Source: Gnetum montanum (Eukaryota; Streptophyta; Gnetopsida; Gnetales; Gnetaceae). Taken from it: a stretch of 64,000 nt of DNA. The stretch is from NCBI GenBank assembly GCA_015680685.1, contig MNCI01002315.1, positions 1 through 64,000 of the forward strand, given 5' to 3'. Position numbers and translations under genes: made by a program. A model generated the notes under the pieces. The model searched no databases, was not told the origin of the DNA, and saw only the letters and a program-made list of their open reading frames with translations. Each line of letters starts with the position of its first letter. The first letter of the stretch is position 1. Positions 31,421 to 42,544 of the stretch are shown here, one piece after another.

Positions 31421-32790
31421 TAAGGTTATTGAAAGAAGTTCAATTATTTCATACCTTACTTATTGCCTTTAGTAAATGTTGAATTATTTACTTAGTGTGA
31501 TTTTAGAGTTAAAAATTTTTTCAAGGAAGTTGCCCTAAAAGTTTAATGTTGGACCTGGTTTGTTTAGGTGACACATTAAAGAACATGTAATGGTTTTGAG
31601 GAACATTTGATAAAATGATGACAAAGGGAAGAATAGATTTGGCAATGAAGTTCTAGAAAGGTATAAAATGATGTGGTGGTGTGCAACAAGTACAAATTAC
31701 AAAAGTCACACAAGTGGATCCTCCCTAAAGCAGGTTCCAACATATAATGCCCTTGCATAACCACACCTCAAAATGTCTGTAGGCACTAGAAGGGTTAAAT
31801 GTAATCTATACTGATGCAACAAAACATACACATGTTAGATACCATCGCGATGAGGTATGAATTCTATGCCACACAAGACAGAAGTCAAAAATTCTTGAAT
31901 AGCGAGATGGGATGAATTGTAGAAGGGATTGCAGAGATTGGGACATGAGGCAACTAACCCAGGGCACAATGAATCCTGAGTGTAGGGCATGATTAATGTG
32001 TCATTAGCCTATTGCTCCAAACTCAAGACCAAGTTCATTCTTTCGATCAGTGACATCGCATTGCTTAATCCAATGATGGACAATCATAAGAGCACCATGA
32101 CAGCAAGGTGTATAATCACTTGGCATTTTATTCAAGGGAGGAGTGATTTGGAATTGCTTTGGAACACTTTTATCTTAATCTTTTCTTTTCTTTTTCTTTT
32201 TGTGTGGCCACTTTGGCACACTCTTCTTGATTTTTTTTATTTTTCTTTTTGATGCGTAATCTAAAGAAGCCACTTGCCTTTAGGCATGGGTGCATGTCCT
32301 TCCAGTGGGACCCCCTAGAATAGCATTGGTTTTTTTTATTGAGTGCCTTTATTACTCTTACTCCCATTTTTCATTAGATCTATAAGGATCTTAGTACACC
32401 TAGGCTACATGGTAACTCCAATAGATGTCACCAAAGAGAATCCACAAGTCCCCTTGATATCACACCCTAGCCATTCCCTCTTGGTCCATCCTTCTTCGCT
32501 CTGGGTATAATAAGCACAAAATTATTGTAAGTTTTAATGTTGTGATGGGCTTGCTGTCCACGTAATTAGTTGCCTGAGACTTGATAGCATAGAACAACAC
32601 CTCAAGCAACGAGTCACATGAGTGTTTTATTCATAGATGAGATCACTCATAAAAAGATAAAAAGACAAAAAAATAAATAAAAAGATAAAATAATGAAGAA
32701 AAAGATAAAACAACAAATTGAAAGATGAAAAACTTGAAAACAAAAAATTATAAAATTAAGGAAAAGGAAACACATTTATTAATTTTGTTT
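31421..32790 (-). other. Element E spacer
   Basis: This non-coding stretch is homologous to the pol-to-ORF-X spacer of C, D, G and M. It starts with an A-rich stretch at 32640-32780 (T-rich on the minus strand) just after the gag stop. It is shorter than in C or G (about 1.4 kb). No pol remnant was seen. Confidence 0.72.
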
Positions 32791-35106
32791 GTTAGAATGA
32801 AGGATATCCCCCATAACTAATCTTTTGATCATAGCGAGAATTAATAAATGGAAGGGTTGGATCGATGCATTTCGAAAATATTGGGACCTAGTCATATCCA
32901 ATCCACTGGGTGTCTTTTGATGTCGTGGTTGGAATGTACCCGAATTGGGATGCACACACTGTATTAAAGTTGACATAGTGGGGCAAGTTAGAAGATGAGG
33001 TTAATTGATAAGGAGTTGACCCATTATGACAACTGTTACCGTAAGATGGTATGCAAGGATTGGTATGTCTCGCTACGTGGCTATATTCATTGTGCCTCAT
33101 AGTTGTTGGAGTTTTGATCGGTCACCCTGATAAGGTAACACAAGGTGTTGAGTTTGAGGAGAGAGATGCTCACAACGTTGAACTTGTGCTAGTTTGGAAG
33201 ATGCAGTGGATTCAGAATCATGCTGCCTCTTTCTATGGCCATGCCTAAAGAAAGGGCACTCTTTAGTACTTCCACTGTTGTTGACAGTAGTAGCACAAGT
33301 AGCATTCATAGGTTGGTGTTGTGATGCAAAACCTTTTGGTAGAATTGGTGGTGATGTAGAAGGAGGTAAATGATGAGAATGTTGTTGTTGAGGGAAAGTG
33401 TAAGGTACATGAGGTGGTAACCTTGGCGGAGAGGGCATGAGTGGATAGTATTCCAGAGAATGATAACGATGAGGTGAAGTAGAGGATGGTGATTTGGTTG
33501 GAGAAATAGGGTGTTGAACACAATAATCATTTGGCATTAGGACATACAAAGGATATGGTCGGGTTGGCGATGGCCTCCCCCACGATTGGGGCTTTTTCCA
33601 TTGTGGTTGAACTTGATATTTTTGTATGAAATTTGGATGTAACATTCCTTCTCAATGCTCATGTAAATGTGACAAAACTAGGCATTCGCCTTTGGGGTGA
33701 TCGTATAGACAAACGTTGCATTGATATGTGAAGTTGGTAGTTGAGTTCTAATTCTTATTATCTTCTACCCTTTGTTCTAATTGTTGCATGGTGTCCTATC
33801 TTGTTTCTTGATTTGGCATAGTTATACCTCTACTATTGTTAGCATATTCTCCATATTTTCTGTGCACCTCTATCATCTTATTAATCTTTGCCTCAATTTC
33901 ATCTAGTGATTATTGCATTGGCAAAGGTAGAAATGGTTGCACTTCCTCAAGGTGAGATGATTTCTCCTCTTTATGTTTATGGACCTTTGCTAATTTGAGA
34001 TTTTGGTCTCATTGAGAGTTTTCAACATTCTCCCATTTAGCCATTTCTCCTTCTTCTTCTGCTACTCGCTTAATAAGCTCTTGGAGTTGATGGGTTTATA
34101 GCTCGTATAGTTGACCTTGGGCATACATCCCTATGGTTTCCCTTGTCTCATTACGGAGCCCATATGTGATGTGGTACATTATCTTTTTCTTAGAGAATCC
34201 ATGGCCTGGGAATTTGTTTAACAAAGAATAGTATCTTTCTAAGGCCATGTCTAGGGTTTCATGTTACCCTTGTTTCCATTCTTGGATTTGTCTCCCCAAG
34301 GTTGACACTCTAGCATAGGTTTGATATTGTTCAGTAAAGAGTTCTACCATTTTTGGCCAACTACAGATTGATTTTGGTTTTAAGGATCTGTACCACACTT
34401 TTGCTTGGCCAACGAGTGTCACAGGAAAGAGCTTAAGTTTTTGCCACCCATTATCGATATTATTCGATGCACAGGCATCATAGAAGACTTGTATATGCTA
34501 TTGCGGATCTAAATCATAGCCTCCTACAAACTTGGAAAAGTTGTTTAAATCAAGCCTAGGTAGATGGCTTTCCATGCAATGCTTGTGGGATATTCGAACA
34601 ACCTCTTGTATAGGCATTAGGCTCTTAGTGGCCAGTAGGGATTCATCGTCAGTAAGTAGGTTGTGTGTTTGCAAGTTGAGACAATGTTGTCCTTGTTCAT
34701 GTTGGCATTTTTGATTTTCTTTGTGAGCTCGATTTTTAGTTCTACATCGATCCCTTAAAAGACAGTCATTTGTGTCACAATCTGATGTTGGAGTAGAGGA
34801 AGGGAAAGAACTAAAAAACTTGTCCTAACTTTTGTAAGTTTTCCAATCATCCCCTAATAGATTCTTGTTAGTTATTGAGAAGGTCCTAGGCCTTTCGGGC
34901 CTCCTAATTCTATGGGCTGTCCCATCCTTACTGGAGGTGTTAGAGTTAGTTAACAAGAATCCTTGAGTATCATTAGGATACCATTGAACATATGGAATTG
35001 CTGCATAAAGTTGAGTACTCCAAACTTTGTCTTCATCATATAATTCATTGGTTCTCTAGTGAATTGCCTCACTAGTTGTGGCATTAGCATAATCTTGAGA
35101 AACATT
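32791..35106 (-). pseudogene. gag: Element E gag
   Basis: The ATG at 35106 corresponds to the MSLPQDY start of M (a few substitutions here). The capsid domain (about 34600-34130) has RLDLNNFSKFVGGYDLDP, FYDACASNNIDNGWQKLKLF, WYRSLKPKSICSW and FPGHGF. The zinc knuckle near 33715-33680 is CNVCLYDHPKGEC (C-x2-C-x3-H-x4-C). A long Pro/Ser/His-rich tail (open frame 33645-33097) includes CPFFRHGHRKRQ. Stops and frameshifts break the N-terminal half, while the tail is open for 182 codons. Confidence 0.8.
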
Positions 35107-35220
35107 GTTGTGAGTGGTGTGTGACTTAATTGAATTGAATTTAATTTCTTTTCTAAAGGATATATCATTAATCCTTGTTATAGAAATCTTGTATGATATA
35201 ACTAGTCTAAATAACTAACA

Positions 35221-35242
35221 CCATCCCCAGTAATGGCACCAA
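35221..35242 (-). promoter_or_regulatory. Primer-binding site of element E
   Basis: Directly inside the 5' LTR the minus strand reads TTGGTGCCATTACTGGGGAT. It resembles the tRNA-Asp type site TGGCGCCGTTGCCGGGGA used by Athila/Tat elements, with a few transitions. Confidence 0.75.
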
Positions 35243-36143
35243 TGATGAGTGGCGAGGTACCCCTACACTCAACCATACGAATACGAGCGTTTCACACTTG
35301 ACTCGGTCGACCTTCGTAGATGGGCTAGTTGTGGTATCTAGATAGTTACTTGTTGATCGCAGTTCACTGTCTTCCCATCTGGACTAGTATTTGCTTTGTC
35401 ACGTATGGTTTAGTCTAGAGTGAGTTGTATGATGTTGTTCTAAACTAGTGCTACTCCTAGAGGCAATAGAAAATAACTTTAATTGGACTAAGGAGGAGAG
35501 AGAGAGAGAGAATCTAAGCTAGCCTAAGTGCGATGAGCATTCATCCTTAATCATTTGTACACATCTTGGACCTTGTGTACTACTTCTGGGCTTACCAAGT
35601 GTATATTACTTGAGTGCTCTTAGATACGCTACTAGGTTACTAGGTAGTTACAGTTCAATGTTTGTGATTGAGTCGTATTCATTCCACATTTAACAACAGG
35701 AATAGTAAATGATGGTAAAGAAATATTAACTAAAAAAATAATAAATAACAATAATAATTGATAATAATAATTAAATAAATAAAACTAAGTGAATTCTGCA
35801 ATGATGGAGTAATCTCGATCTTTATTGTCGATCATGTGCGTGTCTAAGTACGTCACACTTGAATAAAGGTTCCGTACAATTACAAGCATCACACTATAGG
35901 CATGCACTTGGGAAAATAGTCTAACTCCTATGGAAACAAACTGTAAGAGCTTCACTACAACTTGAACATAAGATGCCTAAATGTGGTGGGTGCATGCATA
36001 TTTATAGCAGAAAATGAACTCTACATTGATGAGGCCACGTCAATGCGTGGATAGATGCATTGACAGGGTCACGTTGATGCGGCCGCGTTGACAGGGCTTT
36101 GTCAACGTGGGCTAGTTGACGCCGTCCACTGGATGCTTCATTA
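35243..36143 (-). repeat. 5' LTR of element E
   Basis: The LTR is 901 bp. On the plus strand it begins TGATGAGTGGCG (LTR end CGCCACTCATCA on the element strand) and its other end is CTTCATTA at 36143. TATAAATA lies at 36006-35999, the dyad array at 36028-36125, and a shorter GA run (about 35496-35510) than in the 3' LTR. Confidence 0.92.
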
Positions 36144-36148
36144 GAATC
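36144..36148. repeat. Right target-site duplication of element E
   Basis: GAATC pairs with GAAGC at 29861-29865 with one mismatch. Confidence 0.7.
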
Positions 36149-37013
36149 CAAGAACAGAAATTTGTCTATGGAGGAAGTCTAGGTGCTTCAGTAAAAAATT
36201 ACCATTGAGATAACCACTTGGAAAAATGAGGCTCTAAAATTTGAAAGAGTTAAAAATCGTTATAGGGACTAGGTGGGGCTCCTCAAGGAGATGAATGAAA
36301 AAGAAATTCAAATAGCCAAGGCAAAGGTGAACCAGGCCCTCTAGTAACTCTAGCAAAGATGTGGTGTATGTCAACCGATCTTTGACAACTTGAATACCTA
36401 CAACAAGGCAGAAATCTACCTAAAGGAGTTGCAAATAGAAAGCATTATAAAGTACATGGAGTTCACCAACCTTCGATATGTAAACTTGATGATGCTAACA
36501 ATAGGAAGGCCAAGGTGTAAACTAGAAAAGCAGGTGGCCAGCTTGTACCTTCTCTATGAGGCTGAGTTCAAGCATCATAAGGATACTAAGTAGAACTTGG
36601 AAATAGCAAATGCTAAGCTTGAAGTTCTTAGGAGCCATTTCATAGATCAACGAGTAGTTACTGAGAACTTGACCATAAAGATGAATGACTACCAAAAACT
36701 ACAAAACCTAGTAAAAATGTTCAATGTTACACATAAAAAACTTGCAGCATGGTTTATCAATGTTAAGGAGTTGTTCCCTACAATGCCCTATCTGTGGGAC
36801 GTCCCCATACTAGCCCATATTGGCAAAGTTACATGGACTATGTATAACCCATGGAGTAAGGAGGAGAAGATGAAAGCATTGCTGGATGCTTTTCACTTTT
36901 TACTAGAAGCAACAACTGTAGCAGGATAGCCTTAGCCACCATCTCCATGAGTGTTAGAGCCTAGTGAAGGTTCTTTAGCACTCTAGGAGCCTCCACCTCC
37001 TGGCATTGTTTGA
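36149..37013 (+). pseudogene. ORF-X of element D, 3' part
   Basis: ORF-X of D continues after element E. Open pieces 36390-36593 and 36597-36929 carry the coiled-coil-like body (YMEFTNLRYVNLMMLTIGRP, KLEKQVASLY) and the conserved C-terminal motif (AAWFINVKELFPTMPYLWDV, ILAHIGKVTWTM), aligned with the C and G copies. After a stop at 36927 the frame resumes to EPPPPGIV and TGA at 37011-37013. The 227 bp that follow lead to the purine tract. Confidence 0.78.
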
Positions 37014-37228
37014 TCTCCACTTTATCTTCAACAACTAGAGGATTCCTACCATCCATTTTTGTAAGGGTATCCAATTTTGTTGTCCAAGACATCCATTTTT
37101 GTAATTCCATATAATTTGACACTTAGAGTTAGTTAGTTAGAGTTTATCAGTCAATAACCCCATATCTTCCCAATTTTGTAAGAAACTTTGATCATACTTT
37201 TATTCACTCAAGGATAAGTTTTCACTCA

Positions 37229-37240
37229 GTTGTGGGGATA
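37229..37240 (+). promoter_or_regulatory. Polypurine tract of element D
   Basis: GTTGTGGGGATA abuts the LTR start TGATG, preceded by AAGGATAAGTTTTCACTCA as in B and C. Confidence 0.78.
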
Positions 37241-38133
37241 TGATGGGTTGTTTAATTAGTTGTGTCAATAGGTATGCATTAATGCAACCCTATTGATGTA
37301 GCCCCATCAATGCATGATTTGATGCATCAACGTAAATGCATTGATGCAGTGTCTAGTCTTGCCTATATAAATGCATGTACCCATCACATTTATAGCACTT
37401 TAAGTTAGTAGCCTAGTTGAACTCTTGTAGTTTTCCTTGTTGAAAGTTAGAATATTTTTTGAGTGCTCATAGTAGGACTTTAAGGTTTGTACAGATCCTT
37501 ATTCAAGCATCAATGTACTTGAATACTTTGATGTGATGGCAATAAAGACAAGATTCTTAGAACTCCTTATAGTAGTTAAGGATAGATTAATTTTTTCTTT
37601 CATGCACTTTATTATTCATGCATTTCACATTTATGTCCTTAGTTAATTAATACACTTAATAATAACACATAAGGACTATCACTTCAAACATACCACTTAA
37701 CGCTTGGTAATCCCAACAGTGGCTATTTGGTATGCCCAACGATAGACATTTGGTAACCCAGTAGCATTAGATAGAGTTTAGGATGTGAATAGAAAGTGGA
37801 CATAAATGCTTATGTTAGGCTAGTTAGATTAAGGTGTTATATAGTTAAATAGTTAATCTTCAATTAATTCTCTTTACTTCACACTTAGATTAAATAAAAT
37901 AAAATATAAAGTGTGTGTGTGTATATATATATATAAAATAGGTGCCTTGGCTTATACTTAATCATATAACTAAACTTACACAAGTGAAGCCAAGAAGACA
38001 ATGATCATAACCCTCATGATACTATCTTTGCCCATTAGTGCATTTAGGGGCTAAGTCCATGGAATTTAATTGGATCATTGGTGAATGCTTGTGATTCATA
38101 TGGTTGCATGGAGGGACTACTTGCTACTCATCA
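37241..38133 (+). repeat. 3' LTR of element D
   Basis: The LTR is 893 bp with intact ends TGATG and CATCA. U3 has a CATCGATG-like dyad array (about 37256-37345, TTGATGCATCAACG and related), TATATAAA at 37364-37371, and AATAAA near 37547. R/U5 carries the clan blocks (GTAACCCAGTAG near 37750). A GT/AT microsatellite lies at 37911-37936. The following bases are the 3' end of the copia element F. Confidence 0.92.
37911..37936. repeat. (GT)n(AT)n microsatellite in LTR D
   Basis: GTGTGTGTGTGT followed by an alternating AT run, within U5 of the LTR. Confidence 0.9.
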
Positions 38134-38189
38134 GCATGCTACATATTTTTTACTTTCCTCAGCATATTTTTTTCTTAATTGGAAAAGGA

Positions 38190-38966
38190 AAAATGTTAAA
38201 TAAATATCCTTCATGATGATAAAAAATGTAATAATTAGAAAGAATATAAGATGTAATTGGCCAAGTATATGTCTTCTTGTCTACTTGCAGTACCAATTCC
38301 TTTTTATAGTTAAGAAGATTGAATTCAACAAAAAAATATCTATAAAAATCAAATTGTATGGAAATCCTTTACTTTTCAATTTCCTTTCATATATAGTGAT
38401 ATTGTATTTCAATGTGCTTCATTTGGGCATGAAAGTCTGGATTCTTGGATATGCTTATGGCACTTTGACTATCATAGCCAATATTAATTAGAATCTAAGT
38501 GATGCTAGGTTTAGGTATTAGCCTTTGAATCCATATAGCCTCTTTGCATGCCAAGTTAGCAACAACATATTCAGCTGCAGTGGTAGATTGAGCAACACAA
38601 TATTATTTTTGAGTTTTGCAAGACACTGTCACCAAAAAGATTAAACACATATCCATTAGTAGATTTCCACTATCAATATCACTGCCTCAGTCTACATCGA
38701 CGAAGCCATGAAGTCCATTAGAATCATTTTTATAATAAATCCCATAATATTAAGTACCATGAAGATATCGAAAGACTCACTTCATTGTAATCCAATGTTG
38801 TTTTCCTAGATTAGACGTATACCCACTAAGTTTTCCAACAATGTAAGAAATATTAGGTCTAGTAGAGACCATTGCATATATTAAACTGTTGATAGCACTA
38901 GCATATGAAATTTTAACCATGATCTCTTTTTCTTCAATTATCTTTGGGCATTATTTAATTGAAAGT
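38190..38966 (-). pseudogene. Copia RT end and RNase H
   Basis: The minus-strand translation has ISYASAINSLIYAMVSTRPN and KLSGYTSN (RT end), KQHWITMK, LHGFVDVD-GSDIDS (RNase H, catalytic Asp region), VAQSTTAAEYVVANLACKEA (Glu) and KNPDFHAQMKHIEIQYHYI. These are characteristic copia RNase H motifs. Stops and frameshifts are scattered. The C-terminal 150 bp is AT-rich and unclear. Confidence 0.82.
38962..38966. repeat. Left target-site duplication of the solo LTR
   Basis: AAAGT, identical to 39803-39807. Confidence 0.93.
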
Positions 38967-39802
38967 TGATGATCTGTGATATTGGGTACGCAATATTGTG
39001 GGCCTTCCAAGCGATATTGGGCATCCGATATCGGGGCCTATCTTGTCGCCTATAAATAAGAGTGGGCACACTTGGTTTGAGTAGCTTTTTGTTGGGTAGT
39101 TTATTAATTAGTCTTAGCCCCTTACCTGAACTCTTGCCTTTTCTCCCTCTCAGAGTTAGAATTATTTCTGCGTACCCGCAGTAGGAGTCATAAAGTGAAT
39201 AGATCCTCATTCGAGCATTGTGTACCTGAGCACACCTTGTGTACGACAATTAAGATGAACTTTGCGATATACCTTGTAACATCCAGAATAGATTAATTAA
39301 TGTTAATTGTAGTTATTACATGCTTTCCTTAGTTAATTAATGTTCTCTCTCTCACCCTATAACTCTCATAAGTAAGCAAACTCAGTATGATTACTTCGAG
39401 CATGTGTGTAACACTTGGTAACCTAGTAATGATTAGCATTTGGTAATACTAGCAGTGTTGCACTAGTTCAGGATGTGTACGGAAAGTGAGAACAGATGTT
39501 GGTGTTAGGACTAGTTAAAGCATAGTTGAGTAGTTAAATTAAATTAGGTACTTAGTTATCTCTCTATCTCTTCCCTTTGTAGCACCAGGCCATAAAACAT
39601 AAAAATATATAAAAAATCGTATACCTCAAGTTTACTTAACCATACAATCACACTATACAAGTAAGCTTGGGAAGACAGCGATTGACTAACCCGTTCTTAT
39701 TCCACAAAAGTGCATAAGCACTTAGTCCTTGGAATTCGACCAAATTGTGCATGGACGCTTGTATTCATATGGTTGAGCATAGGGATACCTTGTCGCTCAT
39801 CA
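38967..39802 (+). repeat. Solo LTR of the Athila-like clan
   Basis: An 836-bp LTR with intact ends TGATG and CATCA is flanked by a perfect five-base duplication AAAGT. There is no internal sequence, so recombination between two LTRs has removed the rest of the element. U3 has GATATT, CAATATTG, CGATATTG and CGATATCG dyads (38978-39034), then TATAAATA at 39051-39058. R/U5 blocks (GTGTACGACAATTAAGATG, TTGGTAACCTAGTAATG) match the other clan LTRs. Confidence 0.95.
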
Positions 39803-39807
39803 AAAGT
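39803..39807. repeat. Right target-site duplication of the solo LTR
   Basis: AAAGT, identical to 38962-38966. Confidence 0.93.
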
Positions 39808-40577
39808 TTAATACCAATTTCACATGGTGTAGTCCCAGGCTTGTAATCATGCATATTAAATCATTTTAAAATATTTGCAACATATGCAGACTATCCAAGC
39901 CAAAGCCTTTTATTAGCCTTATTCCTTTTAATTTTCATGCCCAAAATTTGTTGTGCAACATCAAGATCCTTCATCTCAAATTGAGAAGACAGATGAAGTT
40001 TTAACTCTTAAATATTAACGTGTCATCGACATACTGCTATTAACGTGTCATCGACATACTGCAGCAAGATAACATATTTTTCACTTGTATTTTCAACAGA
40101 CATATAGGAGTCTTCTACACTTTTAATAAAGCCAAGATTTATCATGTGGTCATTAAAATTTTTTGTTCCACATCCTTGGTGCTTGTTTGAGCCCATATAG
40201 TGATTTTAATAATTGACACATCATATGCTCTTTTCCTTTAATTTTATATCCTTCAGGTTGAAGCATATATATTTCTTCCTCAAGATCAACATTAAGGAAT
40301 GTTGTTTCACATTCACTTGTTCAAGTCGGAGATCATAAACAGCTGTGATAGCCAACAATGATCTTATGCATGTTAATTTTACTACTGGAGAGAAGATTCC
40401 ATCATAATCAATCTCCTTTCTTTGAGAAAATCCTTTAGCTACAAGTTGTGCTTTGTATTGATTCCTAGATTTTATTCTATACACCCATTTATTTTCTATG
40501 GGTTTTCTCTTTGATGAAAGCTCAATTAATTTCCAAGTTTTATTTTTGTGAATTAATGACATTTCAGCATCCATTTC
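39808..40577 (-). pseudogene. Copia reverse transcriptase
   Basis: An open piece (40574-40221) has MSLIHKNKTWKLIELSSKRK, KWVYRIKS, YKAQLVAKGFSQRKEIDYD and FSPVVKLTCIRSLLAI, the copia RT N-terminus. The palm follows in other frames with LLQYVDDT (Y-V-D-D), duplicated by a 25-bp repeat. FEMKDLDVAQQILGMKIKRN and FNMHDYKPGTTPCEIGIK run up to the solo LTR insertion. Confidence 0.87.
40013..40062. repeat. 25-bp tandem duplication over the copia RT catalytic motif
   Basis: TATTAACGTGTCATCGACATACTGC occurs twice end to end as two identical copies (40013-40037, 40038-40062). Each contains the complement of the Tyr-Val-Asp-Asp codons. The 25-bp unit shifts the frame. Confidence 0.95.
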
Positions 40578-41487
40578 CTATTTCCACTTTGCATTTTGCA
40601 TAGACAAACATGCCTCATTATATGTTGATGGCTCATTATTTTTAATAAACAAAACATATTCTTCTAAATGTGAATGTAATCTTCGTATAGGTGTTAAACA
40701 TCTTAAATGATCATGTTCACTTTGTTGTTCACTTAAACTATATTCTTCCTCTTCGTGTGGTGTATCTTCATCTACCATGCTACTACCATCCTGTTCACTA
40801 GGGACAAGATCCCCAATCGAGGGAGGATGACCCTCAGAAATTTCATTATTAATTTCAATGGGCACATTCATATGAGTTACATCATTTGAAGGAGTTTTAG
40901 TATTCGAAAATTTCTCCTTCATAAATCCACATTTTTCTCTAAAGATAACATCTCGACTATAAATAACCCTTTTAGTTTATTCGTTATATAACTTATAAGC
41001 TTTGACATCATGTCCATAGCCAAGAAAAATACATTTTATAGACTTAGAGTCTAATTTGGACCTTAGATTTTGGAACATGTACATAGGCTTCACAACTAAA
41101 AATCTTCAGATAGTTTAAATTAATGGACCTACCACTCCAAAATTCCTCTGGAAATTTTTCATTAAGAGCTGATGAAGGAGATTTATTGATAAGATAACAT
41201 GCAATCATTATTGCTTCATCCTAGAAACACTTGTCAAGATTAGATTTACTGAGCATACATTTGACATGTTCTATCAATGTTTGATTGAAGTTCTTTGCTA
41301 CTCCATTATGTTCAAGAGTCCCTAAAATAGTCTTTTACCTTTGAATGCCTTGTTCTTTACAAAAAACATTAAATTCATTTGAGCAAAACTCACCAATATT
41401 GTCAGTTCTTAGAATTTTAATTTTCTTTCCTTAATAATTCTCAATAAGAGCTTTGAATTCTATGAATTTTCCATACTTCAAACTTAT
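40578..41487 (-). pseudogene. Copia integrase core and integrase-RT linker
   Basis: The integrase (41487-40925) shows KFIEFKALIEN, ILRTDNIGEFCSNEF (Asp), TLGTLEHNGVAKNFNQTLIE (Glu region with stops) and SPSSALNEKFPEEFWSGR. The linker (40922-40578) is acidic (HEEEEYSLSEQQSEHDH) and ends NNEPSTYNEACLSMQNAKWK, then a stop and, in the same frame, the RT start. These are standard copia motifs. Confidence 0.85.
41483..41487. repeat. Left target-site duplication of element G
   Basis: CTTAT, identical to 50709-50713. Confidence 0.93.
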
Positions 41488-42369
41488 TGATGAGCAGTGA
41501 GATATCCCTATGCTCAGCCATATAAATACAAGCATGTACATGTGATCCAGTCGAACTCTTCGCGGATGGACTAGTTGTGGCACCTAGACAGTTATACGTT
41601 GATCGTAGTTCGTTATCTTGTCACTTGGACTAGTATTTGCTTTGTCACGTATGGTTTAGTCTAGAGCGAGGTGTATGATGTGATCCCTACTGGTATGCTA
41701 CTTCTAAGGACAATAAGAGATAAATTAATTAAGCTAATGGGCAATAGGAAATAAGATCTAAGCTAGCCTAAGTGCAATGAGCATATGTTCCTAAACATCT
41801 GTACACATCTTGGACTTCATGTACTACTTCTAGGATTACCAAGTGAACATCACTCAAAGCACTACTCGATACGCTACTAGATTACTACGTAGTACACTTA
41901 AATGTTCATGATTAAGGCGTACTCATTTTGTGTTAACAATAGGAATAGTAAATGATGATAAAAGAAATATTAACTAAAAAAATAGTAATAAATAATCAAC
42001 AATTAAAATAATTAAAAGCTAAGTGAATGCTGCAATGATGGAGTAATCTCAATCTTTATTGTTGATCGTGTGCGTGTCCAAGTACGTCACACTCGAACAA
42101 AGGTTTCATATAATTATAAGCATCACATTGCAGCATGAACTTGGAAAGAACACTAAAACTAACTATAAGAACTGAAAACTAAAAACTAACTAGAGACTCC
42201 TCCCAAAACTTCTTCTACCATGCACCTCAATGCTGTATTTATAGGATAACACGGGAATAGTGATATTGGATATCCAACATCGTTTCCAAGCTTGCGATAT
42301 CACGTACTCGATATTGCATACTCAATATCGTATACTCGATATTGGGGCCTGGCAGACTGTGACTCATCA
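41488..42369 (-). repeat. 3' LTR of element G
   Basis: The LTR is 882 bp. On the minus strand it starts TGATG at 42369 and ends CATCA at 41488. It carries six GATATT/GATATC/AATATC dyads at 42262-42345 (two or three more than the 5' LTR) and TATAAATA at 42243-42236. R/U5 blocks match the clan. Confidence 0.92.
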
Positions 42370-42382
42370 TACTCCCACAACT
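42370..42382 (-). promoter_or_regulatory. Polypurine tract of element G
   Basis: On the minus strand TAGTTGTGGGAGTA abuts the LTR start, the same as in element C. Confidence 0.78.
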
Positions 42383-42544
42383 AAATAAAAACTCGTCCTC
42401 AAGTCAAAGAAAATGAGGAACAAGTTCATTTGATTACAAACAGTGGATAGGTATGAGATTATTGATTGACCATGGATTGTTCATGCTGTAGTGTGGAAAA
42501 AAACAAAATTTGGACACCAACAAAAAATACAAAACTTGTGGAAC

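Larger units (their letters stand above)
29866..36143 (-). mobile_element. Element E: pol-less Athila-clan element nested in D
   Basis: This 6.3-kb element has both LTRs (29866-30775 and 35243-36143), a primer-binding site, gag, the 3' spacer, a shortened ORF-X and a purine tract. No protease, RT, RNase H or integrase sequence remains: gag is followed directly by the spacer that follows pol in C and D. It sits in opposite orientation in ORF-X of D with a near-perfect target duplication. It must have been mobilised with pol supplied in trans, resembling gag-only terminal-repeat retrotransposons (TR-GAG). Confidence 0.88.
20049..38133 (+). mobile_element. Element D: Athila-like Ty3/gypsy with ORF-X, split by element E
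   Basis: D carries gag, PR, RT, RNase H, IN, spacer, ORF-X and 3' LTR in the order of C. E (29866-36143, opposite strand) is inserted in ORF-X; without E the element would be about 11.8 kb. The 5' boundary abuts LTR C with no primer-binding site, and the U3 of LTR C (GATATC type) differs from that of its own 3' LTR (CATCGATG-like type). The element is decayed but less Gln-depleted in places than C. Confidence 0.85.
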
